Source: Rhodoferax sp.
GTDB lineage: Bacteria; Pseudomonadota; Gammaproteobacteria; Burkholderiales; Burkholderiaceae_C
Length of the DNA stretch: 42,574 nt
Direction of reading: 5' to 3'
Assembly (NCBI GenBank): GCA_013791765.1
Contig: VMTC01000004.1
Coordinates: 1 to 42,574, forward strand
The notes under the pieces are model-generated. The model was not told the DNA's origin. It saw only the letters and a list, made by a program, of their open reading frames with translations, and did no database searches. Shown here piece by piece: positions 17,910 through 25,122 of this stretch. The first letter of the stretch is position 1. Each line of letters starts with the position of its first letter. Made by a program: the position numbers and the translations under genes.

Positions 17910-19748
17910 TTACTTGCCGACAGCCAGGTTGGCTTGCACGTTCACGCTTTGTTGCACCATCGCAGCCATGCCGCTGTTTTGGGACGCAACCATGACGCCT
18001 GCGGCAGATTGACCGACGCTGCCCATGGCGTTGGACATGTTGAATTCGCCAGCGCTGACATTGATGCCGCCAGCGCCACCGGCGCCACCATTGCCGACAC
18101 CACCGGTACCGGCACCGTCAGCCAACGCTGGAGTCGGTTTAGGCTCATCGCCACCGGTGCCCGCGCCCGCGCCGCCGGTGCCGCCGTAGCCGGTGCCGCC
18201 ATTGGCGTTACCGGAGTTCGACGCTTGATTCCCGATGTAAGAGATGGCGTTGCCGCTGACCGTGCCGCTCAGCGAGCTAGACACCGAGGCCGTCGAGGTG
18301 TTGAAGGAGTTGGAGAAGTTGGATGTAGCGGTTGAGCCGTTATTGGCCGCCGTGGCTCCTTCTGCTTCCGCTTTGGCATCGCCATTGTTGTTGGCGTTGT
18401 TAGCCTGACTGCTGGTGTTGTTCGAATCCCGGGTATCAGTCCTGGTGTCAGTCTTATTGAGGTTCTTGGTGTTGTCAGTACTCGTGGTAGTCGTGTTGTT
18501 CGAGTCCTTGGTCTCAGTCTTGTTCTCAGTCTTGGTTATGGTCTTGGAGTTGTCGCTGCTGTCAGAACTGTTGTTGCTGTCTGCCGTGTTCACTGAGTTA
18601 TTCGTGTTGTCAGTCTTATTGGTGTTTTTGGTGTTGTCAGTGGTGGTGGTGTTGTTCGAGTCTTTGGTTTCAGTTCTAGTGTCAGTCCTGGTGTCAGTCT
18701 TATTGAGGTTCTTGGTGTTGTCAGTGCTCGTGGTGGTTGTGTTGTTCGAGTCCTTGGTCTCAGCTTTATTTTCAGTCTTGTTTTCAGTCTCAGTGATGGT
18801 CTTGGAGTTGTAGCTGTCCTTGGCACTGACTGAGCTATCCGCATTGCCGCTGTCCTTGTTGCTGACAGAGTTATCAGTGTTTGTGACAGTTTTGGTATTG
18901 CCGCTGTCCTTATTGCTGATGGAATTGTCAGTGTTCATCGTCGTCTTGGTGTCAGTCCTGGTGTCGGTCTTGGTGTTGGTATTGCCACTGTCCTTGGTGC
19001 TGACGGAGTTGTCAGTATTTGTGGTGGTCTTGGTGTCGGTCTTAGTATTGCCACTGTCCGCAGTACTAACGGAGTTATCCGTGTGGGTCATTGTCTTGGT
19101 GTCGGTCTTGGTATTGGTATTGCCACTGTCCTTATTGCTGACGGAGTTATCCGTGTTGTCGACGGTTCTGGTCGTGGTATTGCCACTGTCCTTATTGCTG
19201 ACGGAGTTGTCAGTATTTGTGGTGGTCTTGGTGTCGGTCTTGGTATTGCCGCTGTCCGCAGTACTAACGGAGTTATCCGTGTGGGTCATTGTCTTGGTAT
19301 CGGTCTTGGTATTGCCGCTGTCCTTGGTGCTGACAGAGTTGTCAGTATTTGTAGTGGTCGTGGTGTCGGTCCTGGTGTCCGTCTTGGTATTGCCACTGTC
19401 CGCAGTACTAACGGAGTTATCCGTGTGGGTCATTGTCTTGGTGTCAGTCTTGGTATTGCCACTGTCCGTGGTATTGACGGAGCTATCGGTGTTGCTCTGG
19501 TTTGCGGTCGAATACTCATTAGCAACAGCGCCGGAAATCTTGCTCTGCTCTGACATTGCCGTTGCCGATTGCGTGCCGGTGGACGCACTGGTGCTTCCTG
19601 CGCCTTCGGCTGCTGCCCCCGCGTCGGCAGGTGCTGGGGCGCTGGCGCCGGTTGCGCTTACTGTGTTGTTAATGATCGGATTCGCGAATGATGGGCCGGC
19701 GATGCCAAATGCAATAGCGATAGCGGAAGCCAATAATGTCTTTTTCAT
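17910..19748 (-). CDS. Large secreted Thr/Asp/Asn/Ser repeat protein, candidate main amyloid fibre subunit (FapC-like role)
   Basis: 612 residues. A signal peptide (1-22, cleaved after SFA) precedes an Ala/Ser linker to about 85. Repeats fill 86-447. Eleven class-1 units follow NTDNSVS-x-KDSGNT-KTDTKT and vary from about 12 to 29 residues. From about 314 come class-2 units with TKDSNNTTTT-STDNTKNLNK. A Gly-rich zone (514-561) leads to a C-terminal block of about 50 residues containing NAMGSVGQSAAGVMVASQN and VQQSVNVQANL, an alternation of N, Q and small residues like curlin and FapC repeats. There is no cysteine and very few aromatics. AAGGA precedes the ATG and a sigma-54 promoter lies 75 bp upstream. 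It is first in a four-gene operon. Amyloid formation is inferred; a plain surface adhesin is the alternative. Confidence 0.8.
   Translation of the reverse strand: MKKTLLASAIAIAFGIAGPSFANPIINNTVSATGASAPAPADAGAAAEGAGSTSASTGTQSATAMSEQSKISGAVANEYSTANQSNTDSSVNTTDSGNTKTDTKTMTHTDNSVSTADSGNTKTDTRTDTTTTTNTDNSVSTKDSGNTKTDTKTMTHTDNSVSTADSGNTKTDTKTTTNTDNSVSNKDSGNTTTRTVDNTDNSVSNKDSGNTNTKTDTKTMTHTDNSVSTADSGNTKTDTKTTTNTDNSVSTKDSGNTNTKTDTRTDTKTTMNTDNSISNKDSGNTKTVTNTDNSVSNKDSGNADSSVSAKDSYNSKTITETENKTENKAETKDSNNTTTTSTDNTKNLNKTDTRTDTRTETKDSNNTTTTDNTKNTNKTDNTNNSVNTADSNNSSDSSDNSKTITKTENKTETKDSNNTTTTSTDNTKNLNKTDTRTDTRDSNNTSSQANNANNNGDAKAEAEGATAANNGSTATSNFSNSFNTSTASVSSSLSGTVSGNAISYIGNQASNSGNANGGTGYGGTGGAGAGTGGDEPKPTPALADGAGTGGVGNGGAGGAGGINVSAGEFNMSNAMGSVGQSAAGVMVASQNSGMAAMVQQSVNVQANLAVGK
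18408..19493 (-). repeat. Coding tandem repeats within the fibre gene
   Basis: About 1.1 kb of degenerate tandem repeats at the DNA level. A longer block of about 45 codons (containing TKTDTKTMTHTDNSVSTADS) occurs three times nearly unchanged, seen as near-identical segments around 19060, 19260 and 19400. Such long repeats invite recombination and slippage, so repeat number probably differs between strains. The high order also creates long antisense frames that are not genes. Confidence 0.9.
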
Positions 19749-20094
19749 GATGTGTCCTTAAAAAAAATTTGCAGTTCAGGAGTGACTTGGCTCGGCGTCA
19801 GGCGCCAATCCGATAACGACAGTGCAACTTTGATGCCAGCCTAGGTTGCAAACGCTCCAGACCCGTGATCTGCCCATGAAAAATGAATGTTGCGCACTGA
19901 AGAATGAAAGACGACCTGAGGTTTTGGGTCAGTCATGGCCGTTTGAACAGCCCCATTTGTCCACAATCCGTTACAGTTCCAGTGAGTCGAGGCGTTGCCC
20001 GGTTTGCGTAATCGCAAGTTCGCCGGGATTTCTCTTTTGAATTCAACAACCCGGGCCTATGCCCCGCCAGCGCGGCTTAGGTGGTCCAGGTGTC
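19749..20094. other. Regulatory intergenic region upstream of the fibre gene
   Basis: 346 bp between the fibre gene and the 3' end of the regulator gene. It holds the sigma-54 promoter at 19823-19838 and ample upstream room for activator sites. At 19998-20028 a hairpin (TTGCG-TAAT-CGCAA inside CCCGG/CCGGG) precedes a short T-rich stretch. I saw no supported gene here. Confidence 0.5.
19823..19838 (-). promoter_or_regulatory. Sigma-54 (-24/-12) promoter of the amyloid operon
   Basis: On the minus strand the sequence is TGGCATCAAAGTTGCA. The -24 GG and -12 GC are exactly 12 bases apart and both flanks match the consensus TGGCAC-N5-TTGCA, with one mismatch (T for C). Transcription would start near 19811, about 60 bases before the fibre-gene ATG. 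The next gene upstream encodes a sigma-54 activator, which supports a functional site. Confidence 0.8.
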
Positions 20095-21444
20095 TCACTG
20101 TTGATACAGGGGTTGCTTAATGCCGTGTTTTTCCATCAGCCGGTACAGCGTCATGCGCGACACCCCCAGATCCCGTGCGGCGCGGCTGATGTTGTTGCCA
20201 CTGCTGAGCAGGCAGACGTAAATGGCATCGCGTTCGGCGCGAACGCGCGCGTCTACCAGCGCCTCGCCGTTGACCAGGGTGGTTGGCATGTGCAGATCAA
20301 GGTCTTCGGGCGTGATCAGGCGCCCTTCGGACATCACCATGGCGCGCCGGATGCGGTTGATCAGTTCACGCACGTTGCCCGGCCAGTCGTGGGCGTTCAT
20401 GGCCAGCATGGCGCGGTTGCTAAAGCCGGTAAGGCGCGGGCCTTTGTCTCGCGCGAAGACTTTGAAAAAATGACTGGTCAGCAGTGCCAGGTCCTCTTTG
20501 CGTTCCCGCAAGGCCGGCACCGTGAGCGGGAGCACGTTGAGCCGGTAGAGCAGGTCCTCGCGGAAATGCCCGGCCTTCACAGCCTCTTCCAGGCGCATGT
20601 GTGAGGCGGCAATCACCCGCACATCAACCTCAATGCTGCGCGAGGAGCCCACCCGGGTGATGGTGCCTTCCTGCAAAAAGCGCAGCAGGTTGGTCTGCAG
20701 TTCAAGTGGCAGGTCACCGATTTCATCGAGAAAAAGTGTGCCACCGGCAGCAGATTCGATCAAGCCGAGCTTCTCCTTGGCGGCACCGGTGAACGCACCC
20801 CGTTCATAGCCGAACAGTTCTGACTGGATCAGGCTGGCGGGCATGGCGCCGCAATTGACCGCAATGAAGGGGCCGTTGGCGCGGGTGGAAAAGTTGTGAA
20901 TTGCATGAGCCGTCAGTTCCTTGCCGCTGCCACTCTCGCCCCAGATCAGCACCGGGGCGTTGGCTTGTGCCACTTTGCCGGTCTGCTTGCGCAGGTGCTG
21001 GATCGCCGCGCTTTGTCCCACCAGTTCCATGTCACTTTTGCCATGGCCTGCCATCGTGGGCGGGGCGTGCAATTCCGCGTAGCCAAAGGCGTGTCCCAAG
21101 GTGTGGTTGAGCCGGGCAGGGTCAATCGGCCAACTGTGAAAGTCAAACAGGTGCTGCACGATCAGCGCCCGATAGCTTGGCCGCTTGACCATCTCGGCCG
21201 GGAAGACCCCAACCCATTGGGTGTTTTGATGCGCTTCCAACAGCGCGTCCACGCCAACCACGTCAGCGTCGCTGGCGTTGTTGAGCAACAATAGGCCAAC
21301 CGGGTACGCGTGCTGGGCCAAGGCTTTGCGGGCAGCCGCCAGGTCATGGACGCCGCAGATAGCCCAGCACGACTGCAACTCGGCTGGTGTGCTCAGGAGT
21401 TGCTGGTCTCCCAGCGTGACGCTCAACAAGGCTCGTAACAACAT
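20095..21444 (-). CDS. Sigma-54-dependent activator, VpsR-like
   Basis: 449 residues. The N-terminal domain (about 1-130) resembles the atypical receiver of VpsR-type biofilm regulators. The AAA+ domain has Walker A GESGSGKE (about 169-176), the sigma-54 contact GAFTGA (about 216-221) and Walker B GGTLFLDEIGDL. The C-terminal Fis-type helix-turn-helix contains NISRAARDLGVSRMTLYRLM. GAGGAA lies seven bases before ATG 21444, so I prefer it over the longer frame to 21543. It stands between the fibre operon and the barrel gene and is the obvious candidate to fire the promoter at 19823-19838. VpsR responds to cyclic di-GMP; whether this protein does is unknown. Confidence 0.88.
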   Translation of the reverse strand: MLLRALLSVTLGDQQLLSTPAELQSCWAICGVHDLAAARKALAQHAYPVGLLLLNNASDADVVGVDALLEAHQNTQWVGVFPAEMVKRPSYRALIVQHLFDFHSWPIDPARLNHTLGHAFGYAELHAPPTMAGHGKSDMELVGQSAAIQHLRKQTGKVAQANAPVLIWGESGSGKELTAHAIHNFSTRANGPFIAVNCGAMPASLIQSELFGYERGAFTGAAKEKLGLIESAAGGTLFLDEIGDLPLELQTNLLRFLQEGTITRVGSSRSIEVDVRVIAASHMRLEEAVKAGHFREDLLYRLNVLPLTVPALRERKEDLALLTSHFFKVFARDKGPRLTGFSNRAMLAMNAHDWPGNVRELINRIRRAMVMSEGRLITPEDLDLHMPTTLVNGEALVDARVRAERDAIYVCLLSSGNNISRAARDLGVSRMTLYRLMEKHGIKQPLYQQ

Positions 21445-21706
21445 CTGCAATTCCTCTGCTTGCTCTCTTCTTTTCACCACGCAAGGCCCGCACTTCGGCT
21501 CAAGAGGCGAGTGCTGAAATGGATGGAGCCCAAGCGTAAGCAAGCGCTGTCTGGTGTAGCTTGATATTTGTCACGGTCACCACCCACTTCACGGCAATCC
21601 GCTCTACTTGATTAATCGCAACTACGCCCGTTCGAGCCTCTTCAACACTTGCCGTTCGTGTTTGCTCTGGGTGTCTTGGTTATTTGCTCGATCGGAGAAG
21701 ACAGTT

Positions 21707-23080
21707 ATGGCCCATCTGAAATTACCCGCCATCAGCGCGGTGACTTACGCTGTAGCGTTGCTGCTGGGTGGCACGGCGCAGGCGCAATCCCAGGCGGACA
21801 CTGGGCCCCAGTTGCATGCGATGCAGGCGCGACTGGAATCTTTGAGTCAGGACTTGGCTGAGCAAAAGAGGCTGCTGCAGAACCTGGAGGCATTTCGCCA
21901 GCAGTATTTTGAGCAGCGCGGCCTGCTGCTGTCTCTGCAGCGCCAGGTGGCGCAGCAACAGCTTGCGCTCGACGAGCTTCGGGGCGCCGCCAGTTGGGAT
22001 GTATTGGCCAGCCAGCGCGGCGCGGGCACCCAGGGTCAGCCGGGCCAGCCAGAACTGATGGCCCAGGCTGCAGTGAAAACCAAAGAAGAAGTGCCGGTGG
22101 GGCGACAGCCTGACACCCAGGGGCGCCCGCCGGAAGTGGCGCCTTTGTTCGAGCAACCGGGTGTGCTCACGCCCAAGGGCCGCTATGTGCTTGAACCGTC
22201 GCTGCAATATGGCTACTCGTCGAGTAATCGGGTTGCCCTGGTGGGCTACACCGTCATTCCGGCGCTGCTGATTGGTTTGATTGATGTGCGTGAAGTCAAG
22301 CGCAATACCGTGACGGCTGCCTTGTCTGCGCGCTATGGCCTGACGAACCGGTTTGAGCTGGAAGTGCGTGCGCCCTATGTCTACCGCTCAGACTCGACGG
22401 TGAGCCGAGAAAACATTGCCGGTGCGACCGAGAACGTTTTCTCGACCAGCGGCATGGGCATGGGAGACTTTGAGGTGGGCGCACGCTACCAATTGAACGA
22501 CGGTGGCATTGACAGGCCCTTCTATATTGGCACCTTGCGTCTGAAAAGCCGCACCGGCACCGATCCATTTGAGGTCGTCACCGATTGCGCCCAGCGCTGT
22601 ATTGGCACCAACACAACCGGCACCGGTTTGCCCCTGGACCTGCCGACCGGCTCTGGTTTTTACTCTATGCAAGCGGGCCTGACCCTGCTTTACCCATCCG
22701 ACCCGGCGGTATTTTTTGGCAGTGTGACCTACCTGCACAATTTTGCGCGTGACAACGTCAGTCGCACCGTGCTCAACGGTGAGAAAGAATTTTTGGGGAC
22801 GATCTCACCGGGCGCCGTTCTGGGCTTCAACTTTGGCATGGGCTTGGCGCTGAACGAAAAATCGTCTTTCAGCCTCGGTTATGACCACAGCTCCGTGGGC
22901 CGGACCAAAACCAACGGCCAGGTGGTGCCAGGCTCTGTGCGCACGCAACTGGGCACCTTGCTGCTGGGTTATTCCTACCGCTTCAGCAAAAACACATCCT
23001 TGAGCGTGTCGGTGGGTGCGGGTCTCACGACCGACACGCCGGACGTGTCTCTGACGGTGCGGCTGCCGATGACGTTCTAA
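21707..23080 (+). CDS. FapF-like outer-membrane amyloid transporter
   Basis: 457 residues. A signal peptide (1-27, AQA) is followed by a coiled coil at about 32-92 rich in Leu, Gln and Glu, a Pro/Gln linker to about 150, then a beta-barrel to the end (typical stretches: KGRYVLEPSLQYGYSSS, GLIDVREVKRNT, ARYGLTNRFELEVRAPYVYR, FSLGYDHSSVG). The last residue is Phe, as usual for outer-membrane barrels. This layout is that of FapF, a trimeric pore that exports amyloid subunits. ATG 21707 has GGAGAAG about eight bases upstream; the longer frame to 21608 is not supported. It is transcribed away from the fibre operon, with no clear sigma-54 site found upstream. Confidence 0.82.
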   Translation: MAHLKLPAISAVTYAVALLLGGTAQAQSQADTGPQLHAMQARLESLSQDLAEQKRLLQNLEAFRQQYFEQRGLLLSLQRQVAQQQLALDELRGAASWDVLASQRGAGTQGQPGQPELMAQAAVKTKEEVPVGRQPDTQGRPPEVAPLFEQPGVLTPKGRYVLEPSLQYGYSSSNRVALVGYTVIPALLIGLIDVREVKRNTVTAALSARYGLTNRFELEVRAPYVYRSDSTVSRENIAGATENVFSTSGMGMGDFEVGARYQLNDGGIDRPFYIGTLRLKSRTGTDPFEVVTDCAQRCIGTNTTGTGLPLDLPTGSGFYSMQAGLTLLYPSDPAVFFGSVTYLHNFARDNVSRTVLNGEKEFLGTISPGAVLGFNFGMGLALNEKSSFSLGYDHSSVGRTKTNGQVVPGSVRTQLGTLLLGYSYRFSKNTSLSVSVGAGLTTDTPDVSLTVRLPMTF

Positions 23081-23168
23081 AAACTGTCGCGTAGGTGCCA
23101 CCGCGCGATCAATTACCATTGGTCGTGCCGCTGGTCGGCGCCATTGTCAACAAAGAAAGACCGTCATC

Positions 23169-23669
23169 ATGAAAATTCGCACCCTGCTGCTGCTGCTCGT
23201 TCTGAGCCTGATCATTGCTTTTACCGCGCTGAACTGGTCTACGTTCCTGGCCCCGACCACCCTGTACTTGGGGCTGGCTGAGGTGCAGGCACCGTTGGGC
23301 TTGGTAATGCTCGGACTGCTGGTCTTTGTGACCGGGCTGTTTCTGGTGTTTGTGCTGTACCTGCAGACCACGGTGCTATTTGATGCGCGCCAGCATGCCA
23401 AGGAGTTGCAGAGCAATCGCAAACTGGCCGATCAGGCCGAGGCCTCGCGCTTCACCGAGTTGCGCAGCTTTCTGGACGCTGAGCTCAAGAAGCAAATCGA
23501 TCAGGACGGGCACTCGCGGGCTGTCGTTCTGACCCGGATCGACCAGATGGAGGGAACCTTGCGGGCGGTCGTTGAGCAATCGGGCAACTCGTTGGCCGCC
23601 AGCCTGGGCGAGCTCGAAGACCGATTGGACAGGGGCAACAAAGACGTCACCCACAACCTGCTGGCCTAA
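23169..23669 (+). CDS. LapA-domain membrane protein with C-terminal coiled coil
   Basis: 166 residues. Two hydrophobic helices (about 4-24 and 45-68) match the LapA/DUF1049 pattern; a helical, charged tail (about 75-160) looks like a coiled coil. E. coli LapA acts with LapB in lipopolysaccharide assembly, but here no lapB or himD neighbour supports that role and the tail is longer than usual. The 3' end overlaps the MATE gene by four bases, convergent. Confidence 0.7.
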   Translation: MKIRTLLLLLVLSLIIAFTALNWSTFLAPTTLYLGLAEVQAPLGLVMLGLLVFVTGLFLVFVLYLQTTVLFDARQHAKELQSNRKLADQAEASRFTELRSFLDAELKKQIDQDGHSRAVVLTRIDQMEGTLRAVVEQSGNSLAASLGELEDRLDRGNKDVTHNLLA

Positions 23670-25078
23670 GACTCAGTCAAGCGCTGACGCGCCACAAAGC
23701 GCAGCAGGGCGCTCAAGCCCAGCGCCGCCACGGCCAAGCCCACCACCAGCGCGATCCAGAAGCCTCGGGCGGCCATCGGCTCGGCCGGTGCCCATGGCAG
23801 CCATGCGGGCGCCAGCCCCAGCGCATAGCCCAGCGGCAGTGCAAACACCCAGAAGGCGGTCAGCTGGATCAGCATGGGCGCGCGCGTGACCTTGTAGCCG
23901 CGGACGGCGCAACTGGTGGCGACCTGCGCTGCATCCGGCAGTTGAAAGAGCGCGGCCAACAGCAGCAACTGCGCCGCCGCGCTGGCTACCGCCACATCGC
24001 TGGTGTAGACGCTGGCAATTTGCGTGTTGAACAGCGCCATGGCGGTGGCTGACAGCACGGCAAACGCCAGCGCCAGGGCCACGCCAACCCAGGCGCGAAA
24101 ACGGGCCGCGTGCGGCTCACCCGCACCCAGCGCCTGGCCAACCCGGGTCAGCAGCGCCAGCCCCAGACTTAGCGGCACCATGAAGACCAGCGACGAGAAG
24201 TTCAAGGCAATCTGGTGCGCGGCCATCTCGGTGCTGCCAAATTTGGCGATCAGCAACGCAATCAGGCTGAAGGCGCTAGTCTCGGCAAAGTAGGTGATGC
24301 CAATTGGCAGGCCCAGATGCATCAGGTTGCGCAGCTGCGGCCAGTGGGGCCACTCAAAGCGATCGAAGGGCCAGGTGCTGCGGTAAGCGGGTGCGCGGCG
24401 CATCCACCAGATCAGGGCCAACAGGTTGAACCAGACGCACACCAGCGTGGCCCAGGCGCAGCCCAGGCCGCCCAGCTTGGGAAAGCCCAGCTTGCCAAAC
24501 ACCAGCAGCCAGTTGATCACGACATTGAGCAAGAGCGCACCAACGGCAATCACCATCACGGGCTTGGTCTGGTTCAGGCTGACGCTGTAGCCGTAAAGCA
24601 CGCGGTAGGCGGCAAAGGCGGGCAGCGCCAGGCTGGTGATCAGGACAAAGTCCTTGGCCAGGTCGCGTACCTGGGGCTCCAGGCTCAGGTGATTAAAAAT
24701 GCTGCTGGCCAAGTTGGCCAGCAGCACGGCCACCAGGCTCACGCCCAGGGCTTGCCACAAGGCCTGGCGCACCACATGCGGCACCTGGCTGAATTCACGC
24801 GCGCCCACCAGGTGCGACACCACCGGACTGACCGCCATCATGACGCCCATCAGGGTAATGATGACCATGTTCCAGATCGACACGCCCAGGGCCACCCCGG
24901 CCAGATCGTTGGCCGAGGCGTGCCCGGCCATGGCGACCTCCACCACTGACATGCCGACGTTGGCGAGTTGCCCGATCAGGATCGGCCACGCCAGTTGCCA
25001 CAGATCGCGCGCCTCCAGAACGATCCGGGCGCGCGGCGCGGGCGCTGACAGTCGGCGCAAGGAAGATAGAGAGGGCAT
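23666..25078 (-). CDS. MATE family efflux transporter
   Basis: 470 residues and about twelve membrane helices, the normal size for NorM-type multidrug and toxin extrusion pumps. Typical N-terminal motifs are WQLAWPILIGQLANVGMSVV and AGHASANDLAGVALG. It should export cationic compounds using a Na+ or H+ gradient; substrates are unknown. I chose ATG 25078 (MPSLSSLRR), 44 bp behind the mutL stop. The longer frame to 25198 overlaps mutL and has no homology. Probably cotranscribed with mutL. Confidence 0.9.
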   Translation of the reverse strand: MPSLSSLRRLSAPAPRARIVLEARDLWQLAWPILIGQLANVGMSVVEVAMAGHASANDLAGVALGVSIWNMVIITLMGVMMAVSPVVSHLVGAREFSQVPHVVRQALWQALGVSLVAVLLANLASSIFNHLSLEPQVRDLAKDFVLITSLALPAFAAYRVLYGYSVSLNQTKPVMVIAVGALLLNVVINWLLVFGKLGFPKLGGLGCAWATLVCVWFNLLALIWWMRRAPAYRSTWPFDRFEWPHWPQLRNLMHLGLPIGITYFAETSAFSLIALLIAKFGSTEMAAHQIALNFSSLVFMVPLSLGLALLTRVGQALGAGEPHAARFRAWVGVALALAFAVLSATAMALFNTQIASVYTSDVAVASAAAQLLLLAALFQLPDAAQVATSCAVRGYKVTRAPMLIQLTAFWVFALPLGYALGLAPAWLPWAPAEPMAARGFWIALVVGLAVAALGLSALLRFVARQRLTES

Positions 25079-25122
25079 GGGTCGGGATTTGACGGGCAGG
25101 ACGCCGGTGGGGTCTGGCGGGC

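Noticed and set aside
18408-19493. Regular spaced repeats suggestive of a CRISPR array
   Set aside because: Repeats are in frame in a signal-peptide protein, vary in length and have no unique spacers.
18415-19761. Long plus-strand frames (132 and 313 residues) rich in Leu, Val and Ser across the fibre gene
   Set aside because: They are the antisense of the regular Thr/Asp/Asn/Ser repeats; the periodic codons keep the opposite strand open. No ribosome site or homology supports them.
19998-20028. Hairpin in the fibre-gene upstream region as an intrinsic terminator
   Set aside because: The outer stem is asymmetric and the T-run is broken; kept only as a note in the intergenic entry.
21545-21706. 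Sigma-54 promoter for the FapF-like gene
   Set aside because: Several GG and GC pairs were tried but none has the 12-base spacing with adequate flanks.
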